The position numbers were made by a program, and so were the translations under genes. Below, piece after piece: positions 1 to 10,300 of a DNA stretch of 64,000 nucleotides. Position 1 is the first letter of the stretch. Each line of letters begins with the position of its first letter. The stretch is from Pohlia nutans (Eukaryota > Streptophyta > Bryopsida > Bryales > Mniaceae): assembly GCA_022496805.1 (NCBI GenBank), contig CM040102.1, forward strand, positions 18,445,955-18,509,954. The letters run 5' to 3'. A model generated the notes under the pieces. It searched no databases. It was not told the DNA's origin and saw only the letters and a list, made by a program, of their open reading frames with translations.

Positions 1-692
1 AGAGGCCTTGCTGGCATAGCTCTTGATAAAATGCTTAAAATTATGTGGTTGAGTAGCATTCAGAAGTAGCTTTCTAGTTACTAATGTCGCACATTGTTTT
101 TAAAATATTGAAAGCAACCACTTTGAATGTCGGTGACCCACATGAAATACTCAAAAAGATATGTACATTGCTAGAAGACCACTCAGTTTTCGGTGCCTGA
201 ATATCCAAATACTGTACCCTATTAGACCTGAATGCCGAATTAATATTCTGATAGGTGGTGTATTAATGGATCTTTTAAGCTTACCAGAACTAAGCGAAGA
301 AATGATAATAATAAGTTTTGCTTAATAATTAACTAATAATTGTTGGTGATGGATTTTTTAAATCAAACTGCGTGAACATGTAGGAAACATCATTGCTCAT
401 GTCTCATTGAAAAGTTCAAAAGGTAGTCAAGGAATATCACCAAGAATATATATAGTAGAGGGACATAAACATATTTTTAGAATAGACACATAATGTGGAA
501 ACATCTTGGAGGACATACCATGTCTATCACAAATTTTTGAAGGAAAGGTAAATCTTAGTGGAATTGAATCGAAGTGAAATAATTTTCTAACAAAATTTAT
601 AATTTTCATAAATTTTCAAAATGGATTGTCTTGAAAATATAAAATTGCCCCTAGGTGTGAGCTATAATCATTCAAAATCAGCCTATATTTAA
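1..692. other. AT-rich spacer, no gene seen
   Basis: No coding frame, RNA gene or terminal repeat is visible. The only long frame is a 60-codon AT-rich one that I do not regard as a gene. Confidence 0.6.
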
Positions 693-1232
693 CCCTTTAG
701 CGCGCCGGCGTCCAGATTCTGGACGTCGGATGAATTTCAGCAGCTCGATTTTTGTAGGTACCGGATGTTTTTCATCCATTTTTTTTTCTTTTCATTCTTG
801 TGCTAGTTGAATACCATTTGTACGGTATGGATCTTCCAAATAAGATAATGTGAATTTTTGAATATTTACAAAAGTGATTAATGTCAAGTTTCAATCTTAG
901 TTCAAAAAGAAAGACCTTAAATATGATTTTCCATAGTAAGTAGAATCAAATAATGGAAACCATACCATCTCGTAGTGCATGTCATTCTAATTTCATTACA
1001 ATATTTTTGAATATTTTTGTGTTAATTTTAGATTTTTAATTGAATTTCAAGAGAAAACCTTGCAAAATTACTTTTAAAATATTAATAATAAATATGATGA
1101 ATCCAACCGTACGGATGTTATCTACACATTGACATTTACAACTTTTTTTTGTACATCAACTCCATTTTCGTTTTTCATTGACCATTTTATAACAAATCTT
1201 TGAAAACAGTGTTGAATCGGGACGTTAAAGGG
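693..1232 (+). mobile_element. TTAA-flanked MITE, 540-bp family, copy 1
   Basis: Flanked by TTAA at 689-692 and 1233-1236. Ends are CCCTTTAGCGCGCCGG and CGGGACGTTAAAGGG. It is 540 bp and non-coding. A second copy of identical length lies inverted at 55881-56420 and matches along its length. Confidence 0.8.
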
Positions 1233-1236
1233 TTAA

Positions 1237-1997
1237 TGAGGAAATTACCTTAAACTGCCTCATTTACACCCTTGAAGGAGTCTAGTTGATTGCAGTGCTA
1301 AATTACTTCTTTCCAATTGTCTTAATTGCTTTGTTATCGCTTTGTGATTCTCATTGTCATTCATTGAAGTACTTAAATTTGCTTTATTAACACTCAATTT
1401 CACTTATTAATTACTACGTTGAGAGTTCACTTGAAGTGAGGTGGAATTGGGTCAATATTCCAAGGAGGAATTGGGTAAGGTGCATAATTGGGTCATGGAG
1501 GGCTTTAAAGTGTCTCCACCTTAGAAAATTCATAACTTTATTGAACCTTACTCTATAGTAGCTCCATCAAATCATATGTAATTTTTCTATAAACAGCCAT
1601 AGTGCCACTGAATTGAAATTGCACTTCGGTGAATCATATCTCCCTTTTTACTACATGTTTAGTCACGTAATTGGTTGACTTATCTTTTGAAAACAATTGG
1701 AGCTCTATAGATGCATTTATTCATGCATGTAGATGGAAGAAGCTTAAAGTTGTTTTCGCTTCATGACATTTAGTAGCCTTCATGCACATTGCCTTTACAT
1801 TCATCCAACAATATAGAAGTTCATTTAGAAAAGGGATGGACATTACCAGTTGTTGTTTGAGGTCATTGGATTGGAGTAAAAAAAAATGGAAAAAAAAGGA
1901 AAAAACAGAAACCACCAAAGAAGAAGAAGAAAAAAAATAAAAAAATAAAAAAATCTTGCCGGCACGTAGTCTAACACATGTAGAGCCATCCAACTTT

Positions 1998-2035
<38 letters not shown>

Positions 2036-2432
2036 TATTTTTTTTATTTTTTTTATTTATTTATTTATATTTTCAATTTAAATGTAAAAAAAGTTGTCAG
2101 CAAGCATTGGCCGGTGTGCTATTCCAGTTCAATTTATTGCACTAAATCACTACAACATCTTTTTTTTTTTATTATGTGTTTGAAGCTTTGAGATCTTATT
2201 GACCTTCCCCATTACCTTTGTGTAAAACAAAGAAGGAAGTGGAGGAATTGGAAAGATGCAGCAACTAACCGACGGGGTCAAAGAGAGCGGCAAGTCGCGT
2301 AGTCTCTGCTTCAGTATTTACCCTAGGTTTACTTAGATTTACTTTTATGGCTTTTATATACTAGTCATATAACTCCTTGAAAACGATGCGTTTCCGTAGT
2401 CTCTCCCCTGGAAGGACAGAGACAACAAACTA
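1237..2432. other. Spacer with (TA)n microsatellite
   Basis: No gene. It holds a (TA)n tract at about 2003-2032 followed by a T-rich (TTTA)n run, and a degenerate piece (1741-1815) of the dispersed repeat found at 11377-11503 and 63870-64000. Confidence 0.55.
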
Positions 2433-2849
2433 CGGTGGTTACCTCATTCCCAACTGAATAAGAAATACGGATATGAGGCATTGAAATTATTTAGTGTTAA
2501 ATTTTTTTAGAGATAGACAAAAAGAATTAAATTCCAGCACAAGTTGAAACATAATTTTTGGATGAAGAATGAATTAGTTACAAATTTTCAAAGTTGAAGT
2601 ATGACGCATCCCATTCACGTCATATAGGTACACCTCTTTCTGTCTGAAGAAGATTTGTACTGCACACACTAAAGATGCTTGAACCAACAACAACGAATCC
2701 ATAACCACACTTACACATACTAAAACCAACAAGAGAGAACCCATTACCAACTCTAACTCATGCTACAACCAACACCGTCAGAGCATTGATTGTGGATAAT
2801 GCCCCTACCTGTTGGTAAAAGGAGCCAGTTGGGAATGGGGTAACCACCT
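2433..2849. mobile_element. MITE with 23-bp TIR GGTGGTTACCCCATTCCCAA, copy 1
   Basis: Terminal inverted repeats GGTGGTTACCTCATTCCCAA and its complement bound 417 bp of non-coding DNA that contains AACCAACA-rich direct repeats. A TA precedes the left end. Copy 2 is at 22826-23266, where TA lies on both sides. Confidence 0.8.
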
Positions 2850-2854
2850 GGGGA

Positions 2855-3050
2855 GGGAGAACTAGCCCCTACACTGGGACCATCTGGTTTTCTCATTTGG
2901 GGGTCTGGGAGCTTTTTTTGGAAATTTTAATTCTATATTTGGGGTCTGCGACCCCAATTTTCTCTAGGATCACCCACCATGTTCAAAAATAGGGGCAAGC
3001 TTTTGTTTTTTTTTTCTATCTTTGGTCCCAGTGTGGGGGTTAATTCTCCC
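2855..3050. mobile_element. Small MITE with 28-bp TIRs
   Basis: Left end GGGAGAACTAGCCCCTACAC and right-end complement GGGAGAATTAACCCCCACAC agree at 25 of 28 bases including the following TGGGACCA. It sits directly between two other MITEs. A related, more diverged unit is at about 6050-6235. Confidence 0.6.
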
Positions 3051-3066
3051 AATCCTAACCACCTTA

Positions 3067-3431
3067 GAGCATGCCCAGCAGCATCCTTTTTACACTCACC
3101 AACGCATGCAAGTTGGTGTGAGAGAATTAGGAACTTCCCTAACAACAAACATCAAGCATGCTTAGAATAAAGGTCATTAATCAATTTTAAACTACTACTT
3201 TTGTCTCTACTTGAGACAATCATAATGATGGAGAATAAGTTTACTAAAGTTATCTTCATAAAGTGGGAGCATGATTTTGTCACAGAGTAAGACAAAGTGC
3301 TTGATGGGGAAATCACCTCCGCCAAATGAACAATATTTGGAGTTGAAATATCAAACTCCAAACTATGAGAGGTACTTTACCAGTCAAAAATAGCGTTGGT
3401 GAGTGAAAAAAGGATGTTGCTGGGCATGCTC
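3067..3431. mobile_element. Tourist/Harbinger-like MITE with TTA duplication
   Basis: 365 bp with TIRs GAGCATGCCCAGCAGCATCC and its complement, flanked by TTA at 3064-3066 and 3432-3434. A TTA duplication and ends starting GAGCAT are typical of PIF/Harbinger-derived Tourist elements in plants. It is non-coding. Confidence 0.8.
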
Positions 3432-3789
3432 TTAGCTACTGCTTTTTCATGGATGATGATGTCAAATATTCTGCACATTCTCCTCAAAGACAAGGTAGAG
3501 CTAGTGAAGGCTACTGAATGTTGTGTTGTGTGAAGGGGTTTCACGACGTCGCATTTGTTCCCGTGAGAAATTACGTGGCAGTTGCGGGGGCTACTGTACA
3601 TGCCTGAATGCAAGGGGGCAACTCATCATTCCACCGCCGATTCAGCGACGCAGCAAAGCAGCAAGCAAAAGCAGCACCTCCAGAAGTACTCTCACTCTCT
3701 CTCTCGTGCTGCGCAATATTCCACGTCCCCCAGATTCCTACAGAATCCCCACCCACAAAACAAACTGTCAGTAGTACTGTATACAAGAA

Positions 3790-4318
3790 TAAGAGCATCC
3801 TCAATGGGGCCTCTAAACATGCCCGTATATTAAAAAAAAATTTGATGTAGATGAAATTAGAAATTCAAATTGTTGTTATTAGAATCATATTTTAACCTTT
3901 AAACGTCCCAACATCCACAAACTGGATCACGAACAGATTCAAAGGCTCATAACTTTCTCGGATGATTTTCATCCAAGTCACCTTTGAAAGCCTATTAAAT
4001 TCTCTACCAATTGCAATAAATCTCTCGTAATCGGGAGTTGTTGATAATATTGAAGAGGTCTTCAACTACAAGTATGTCAAATTTGTTGGGTAGATTTTAT
4101 GCTTTGCAATTGTCTTCTCATGTACATTTGAGCCATGCTAATATCTACTTTTGAGGCTAGGATCTACTTCTGTTCAAAGGGTTGGTACGTTTAGGGGTTA
4201 AAGTTAAGTAGAATAGACCAAAGAAAATTTTGATTTGTACATTGGATGATTAAGATAAACCCCATTATCCCTTGAACGTATAGAGGGTCTTTAGAGGGCA
4301 ACCCAAAGAGCATCTCTA
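3790..4318. mobile_element. Diverged GAGCATCC-ended element hosting a TTAA MITE
   Basis: Outer ends GAGCATCCTCAATGGGGCCT and, inverted, AGATGCTCTTTGGGTTGCCC are similar but diverged. Nested inside is the TTAA-flanked element 3896-4197. Confidence 0.4.
3896..4197 (+). mobile_element. TTAA-flanked MITE, short relative of the 580-bp family
   Basis: TTAA at 3892-3895 and 4198-4201. Ends are CCTTTAAACGTCCC and GGTACGTTTAGGGG. Its first part resembles the 580-bp elements at 28159 and 59321, so it is probably an internal-deletion derivative (302 bp). Confidence 0.7.
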
Positions 4319-5148
4319 AAAATCTATAGCAATTGTTGTTGTTTACAAAGAAACAAAAAATAAATAAAAAATAGCGAGCTTGTCGTCAGTGTTCTTGTTG
4401 CTTTTTAATATAAAAATGTTTTGTCTCTCTTCACAACCTCTGCACAATCATAGTTCCTCCTTCTCCATGATTCTTTCATTTGATTGTGGATTGTTCGACA
4501 ATTTTCAATCTAGGTTGTCTTTTAGAAAATGATCAAGTGAGTGTAAACAACCTTTTAGAGGCATTTCTTAATGTAAATGAGTTTATGAATTTTAACCTTG
4601 AAAAAGAAAGAACTAGATTGACTTTGAGCTAAATTTGATGTAGCTCCACATTAATCACTGAATGTAATTGTCCTTTCATTCAAAGCATCCTCAATGTATC
4701 CGTTGCATTGGACTATGTAAAAACCAACATTGAGTGACCATTTCATAAAAGTTGTTTAGACTGACATCAATGTGAACTTATGCAAGTGAATCTATAGTAT
4801 TCATCGATGTTACTACTTTAACCCCTAAGTTCCCCCAAAACCATTTTGGATCACTATCCATTTTCCGGATTTGTTTAAAACTAAAAATAACTTTTTTCCA
4901 AAATAAAAATATGATGTCATAGATAAACAAGTGTTCTTTCCAATGCAGTTGGAATTATGTCCATCTAATCAAAACTCTACTTAAGGTTTTTTTTTTTAGA
5001 GACCTTGTAATGGATAGGGGTATGAAAGGAAGAAAGAGATTTGGCTAAATTAACCATTACCCCTACAACTCTCCTCCAATTGAATGAACTCACGTCTCAT
5101 TGCATACAACCCATGTGGAATGGAATCAACTTCCTTTGACGTGCTTAA
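4319..5148. other. Spacer with a solitary TTAA-element end
   Basis: No gene. At 4818-4821 a TTAA is followed by CCCCTAAGTTCCCCC, which looks like one end of a TTAA element, but no partner end was found. Confidence 0.4.
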
Positions 5149-5534
5149 CCCTTAAACATCAAGAGGGCCTAAATGGGACAGCCCGGAAGGAATCTAAATT
5201 TTTATGGGGAAAATAAAATAAAATAAAATAAAATAAAATAATATATTTTTTTTTTGCAAAAACGGCTCTGTAGTGCACTGCTGGCTAGCACTGTAGCACT
5301 GCGGCACTGCTGAACTTCAGCTGCTCCAACCCCAAAACTTGTTCAATTTGATAACTTTGATTGCTTACCAACGATTCCACAATCTCTCAAATGAGGCGAA
5401 AATTTGGAATCTAGATCGCTTTTTCAATAGCTTTCCAACGCAGCAGTCTCGCTTGATTTGGTTGAGAAAATCAACTTCTTTCTTCATTATTCTCTTTTAA
5501 ATAAATCCATCGGGCTTTCCTTGACGTTTAAGGG
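5149..5534 (-). mobile_element. TTAA-flanked MITE, 375-bp family, copy
   Basis: TTAA at 5145-5148 and 5535-5538, ends CCCTTAAACATC and CTTGACGTTTAAGGG, 386 bp. It contains an (AAAAT)n run at 5211-5240. Same family as 25802, 34114 and 58198; a conserved GCAGTGCACTGCTGGCTAGC palindromic region lies inside. Confidence 0.8.
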
Positions 5535-5538
5535 TTAA

Positions 5539-6895
5539 TGAATATAATTGGCTTATTTTTTTTGACAAACCTACCCGAAGTGTTGAAACTGCTTTTCAAT
5601 ATTGAATTGTGATTGCATCCTCCAATGACATGCATTCATGAACCTAAGACGTGCATAATACCGGGCTTAACATCTTGCTGAAGTACTTTATTGACAAAAT
5701 GCCAAAATTTTGACACCATATTTTCATATACAAAAATAGATACAACTTATACTATCCTAATGAACATTTACACCAATCTATTATACAATGCAAGTTGATG
5801 AATGCACACTCCCTAAGATGGTTTCACCACCGGAATAATTGTGCCGAACTCTGGCACGGACCAACCTACTCTATTACATAACGCAAGGACACATGTGAGG
5901 CGCTTCCTGCAATGATTCTGCTTCTAGAACTATTACGTTGTGTTGAGCTCTGGCATGAACTAATTTAGTGAAACAAGTCCTACATATTCCCCGACCCCAA
6001 AGCCTCCCCTCTCCCTCGCGGGACGTTAATGCAAGCACTGTTCACTATGGGCCCCATATTCTAAAATTTTCATTTTGGGCACTTTAAGACCTTATTTTGG
6101 CCATTTTTTTTTCGCAAATTTGGAGCCTACGGTCCAAATTTGGTTAGGGAGGATCCCTTGGAAATTTTAAACCTTTAGAAGAGAGGGTTATTTTTAAAGT
6201 GGGCCCCTACATGTTCCAAATAAGGGGCATATTTTGTCCTCTTGCATTAATGAGAAATTCCTACATATTTGCCTATAGAGCAAACTCATTGAAAAGAGCT
6301 AGAGTCACCTTGCCTCATAAATGTGAATGAAGGCGACGAAAATAATTGACAAGATCCCTCACTTTCTGCATGTTTATATTTTCCTATTTTCGGCCGCTCA
6401 CTTACTGAGATCCTGGCACTGCCTCTCCAGTGCGTGTCTTCGGGATAACATACTTGTCAGCCCCAGGGGCGAGCCACGGTACTAGCTCTCAATTGCATTC
6501 ACCGGCAAGCTGCTTACAACACTCAGTTCAGTTGCCGCTTTGGATTCAACAGACACTCCAGATGGGAGTTTTACCAGGTGTGATCACATGGCTAATTAGT
6601 CAATTAATGGGGGTGAAAGGGATGGATTTCTGTTTGGTTTTTCTTCTTTAGCCTCTGTCACGTTTTGAAGGCTTTGCAGAGATTTGGGTAAGGATTGAGC
6701 TTCTTCTTCTTCTTCTTCTTCTTCATACCGGCCATGAATGTCGGTACTTGGGTACTACTGTTCCTCACCACTGTTCCTTCCAGGATTCTGGTGGGTCAAA
6801 GAGGCCAGCAGCTAGAGGATGGCTAGTAACGTACATTGTTGCATTGGCATCTCGCATAACTTATCTTACTCAGAGCCTCTCCCCATGGGCCGCCC
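5539..6895. other. Repeat-rich region upstream of the RINGv gene
   Basis: No convincing coding sequence. It includes a diverged small MITE at about 6050-6235 and a (CTT)n microsatellite at 6700-6723. Confidence 0.45.
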
Positions 6896-7110
6896 GTCCC
6901 CGCTCTTGCAGATAATAGACAACCGGTTCACTGTTCAACCTTCTCTGATTCTTCTCTAATAAAAGTGAGAGCGGGTCTCTAAAAGACAGCGGCCTTGGTT
7001 TGAGGAAGTGCCAAGCCCGTCCTATCGCTCTAGCACCCGTCCTCTAATCCAAAGCAGGAGCTAAAATTGGTTTATTCTCTCTGCAGAGAGTGGGCACGGG
7101 TGGCCCATGG
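6896..7110. repeat. Dispersed repeat in the RINGv 5' region, copy 1
   Basis: Resembles 56828-57040 (blocks such as AAGCGAGAGCGGG/AAGTGAGAGCGGG, AAGTGCCAAGCCC and CACCC(A/G)(C/T)CCTCTAAT). It ends about 290 bp before the RINGv ATG, so part of the promoter or leader may derive from it. Confidence 0.6.
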
Positions 7111-7395
7111 GGACTCGCCCTCACACGTACAGCGCTGTCGACAGAGCTGCAACCAAAGCTCCTTCTTCTTCCAATCCCCCCCTGTTTTTTTCTATTTTTT
7201 TTTCTGTGAAGTGTTCGCTGCTAGACCAAGTCTCCTGACAGAGGCGGGGGTTTAGATTGTGTCAGTGAGGTCAGAAGAATCAGAAGCCTGATGGACATGG
7301 CGTGGGAGAGGAGAGGTTTTAGCAAGTGTCAGTAAGAGGCAGGGGCTTCAGCCTGTACGAGGAGGTTTGAGCATTGTTGCCGCAAGTCATCGGAG

Positions 7396-10300
7396 ATGGA
7401 GCCCGCTAACAACGGCGAGACGGCCGAGACTCCTTCCGCTTCTAAGGTGTTGCAGTGACTCCTCCCTCTGTCATTTTCTCAAATAGAATTTCTTTCGTTG
7501 GCATATAAGGTCGAGGACACTATTTAACATATGTAGGAGTGTGATTTTTGGGAGAGAGATCACTTTGGGTACAAGAGCCAAACTCTCTTTGAGATTGAAT
7601 TTTTATCACTATATGTGAATTTCTTATGGAATTATCCACTGTTGAAGGGACAGTAGACAAGGCTCCCCTTTTCATTCAAAGATCAAAGGGCTTAGACATA
7701 AAATTGAAGGCCAATAGATGAGTTACTGTTGGTAACAGGAGACGGTTTTAGTATCCTCTATCTTGAACTTTGATGATGTAGCTCACTTTTTACTGATGCT
7801 AGTTTTTGCTCCTTGGATGGCCAGGAATCCATGTATCAAAATTCTCAGATAGAAGAAACCGGCAGTGACAGTACAATCACAGTTGACAAGAATGCTGATA
7901 AAATTCCTGTGGGACCTATCACTCCACTCTCTGAGAAGAGAACAGTTTCTATGCCGGTGACGCCATTTCTGGTTTCCTTGGGAAGCCCTGGACCCAGTTC
8001 TACACACCCAGTCTCCAGCAATAATGCTGCTGCGGTAACTCACAAGTTCATACTCTCGTGATTAGTCGGTTGGCGCTTGTAATGTCAGGTAGTGTAGACT
8101 GTTAAGCATTTTGAACCAATATGAGTTTTTGTAGATTTGAAGAGCTCACAAATTTTTATCGGTATGTATGAATTTCTTAGGAAATCATTCAAAGAGAGGG
8201 AGGTTGTAGACCACTATTGAAGGGATAGTACCGGTAGACAAGCCCATTACACCACTTGCTAATAATTCCAGATTGATTTCGTAAAACAATTTGCAGAGTG
8301 GATCGGTAGAGATGAAGAATATTGCTCGAGCTGCTTCCATGCCGCTCAATCTTCCGCCCCTACGGAAGCCGGGCGGGCCTAACAGTGGAGCCACTGTGCT
8401 GCTCAAGTCCATCACTTCACGCATGGCAGGTGGCACCACCTCAGGCGATGGCAGCACGGCCACCAAAGACCCAGACTCCGTCACCGTGCAAACAGATGTG
8501 GAAAAAGGTATATTCACGCAAATAGGACCGTGACTTTTAGTGACTGCTTCATGGCTATCTTATTAGCTGATTTCGTCTATGTTAAAAAACTCACCATTTT
8601 GATTTTTTTATAGCAGTGGTTACATGATGAAAATAATTGAAGGTAGAGAATACTATTTGAATCCCTTTAATAATTATTACATTTGTAGGAGTGTGCTTTT
8701 TGGGAGATCAAGAACCGAATTAATGTTTTTTGGTTTTCTTATGCAATCATTCAAAGTGGCAGGTTGTAGACCACTTGAGTTAACTGAAAAGAAGCCCATC
8801 TAACCTCCCTTTTTGCTCTACTTCTAACCTCTTTTTTGAGCTATACTTGGGTTGAATACTGTTGTGTCATAGCTTGTCCCCTTCTGGGCCATGGGCTTGG
8901 AGGTTTGGTAGAAGGTGTGGGAGTCATTGCGAGGTGTGGAGAATAATGACAGTGGCTTGCTTTAGATTGTCTCCCAACTCATCATGAACTAGTTTTTGGT
9001 TTATTTATATTTCAATATGAGTTCAAGAGGAGTTTGCTGAAACTTTCCTCTTTGAGCTGACTTTTTGGTTAACTTTACTATTGAAGGGATAGTAGGCAAC
9101 CCCATTTCCATTCAAAGATCAACAGCCAAGTGATGCTTACATCAGTCCAACTTCTGTAAGAATAAAATGAGTTGTTGTCGGTAACAAGGGTGATGAATTC
9201 CTGGTTTGGACCCGTTGTTGGTGCAGGTGAGAAAGATGGGAAACATGATGAGATTCCGGAAGAGGAGGCAGTGTGCAGGATCTGCTTTGAAGAGCTGTCG
9301 GAGGAGCATGGCGAGACGCTGAAGATGGAGTGCAGCTGCCGGGGCGAGATGGCGCTTGCACACAAAGACTGCGCCCTCAAGTGGTTCGGAATCAAAGGGA
9401 ACCGCACCTGCGATGTCTGTGGCCTGGAGGTTTGCAATTTGCCGGTCACGGTAGTCAGGCACGGGAACCAGCCTGCTGCTCCTCCCAGACCTATTCCCGC
9501 CGTCCTTGATGCAAACACACGGTAATAGGCTCTTCTCCCTGCAAACAGCAATGCTATTGATCAATGTTGGAAAGTTCAGAGGGCTCGGTAGTGCTCAACA
9601 CATTCTTCTCCTATTTTGTGAGGAAGTTCTTTAATTGACTGGTACTGGTTTTCTTTTCTTCTCTGACCACCTTTAAAAAGAAATAAATTATTGCAGTGAA
9701 AGTAACCACTAGGCAACACACGGTAATAGACTCTTCTCCCTGCAAACAGCACGTTTACTTCCATGCTATTGATCAATGTTGGAAAGTTCAGAGGGCTTGG
9801 TAGTGCTCAATATATTCTTCTCCCATTTTGTTTCAATTCCGAGGAAGTTGACTGGTACTAGTTTTATTTTCTTCTCTGATTAATCAATAGCTCCTTTTAA
9901 AAAACAAAGAAACTTTTACAGTGAAACTAACCACTATATGGATGGTTCAGTGCATGGCAGGATATGTCCGTGTTGGTGATGCTGAGCATGCTGGTGTATT
10001 TCTGCTTCCTTGAGCAGCTCCTGGTACGTGCAATGTTTCCTTATTGTTCATTAGAATTAACCGAAAAGAAGAGAAAATACATGTTAGGTGAGGTGAGTTT
10101 GACTTGTATCTAAGGCAACCAAGCAAACTGGCATGGTTTCCAAAGAATTCAAAATAGAAAGGAGTGTGGTACTAGTTTTGCCGTCACAAAGGAGGCAAAA
10201 CTGAGATGAAGGTGAGTTCAAAGAGAGCCAAGGCTTGGAGGCCATGGCCCACATCCACTTGAGATATAATTAAGTGACTGCATTGATTAGTTGGCTCTCA

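Noticed and set aside
1996..2075. (TA)n/(TTTA)n tract as a possible origin or matrix attachment site
   Set aside because: Simple microsatellite; nothing in the sequence supports a specific function.
9078..9564. Minus-strand frames of 140-157 codons
   Set aside because: Antisense to the RINGv finger exon, which has clear zinc ligands on the plus strand.
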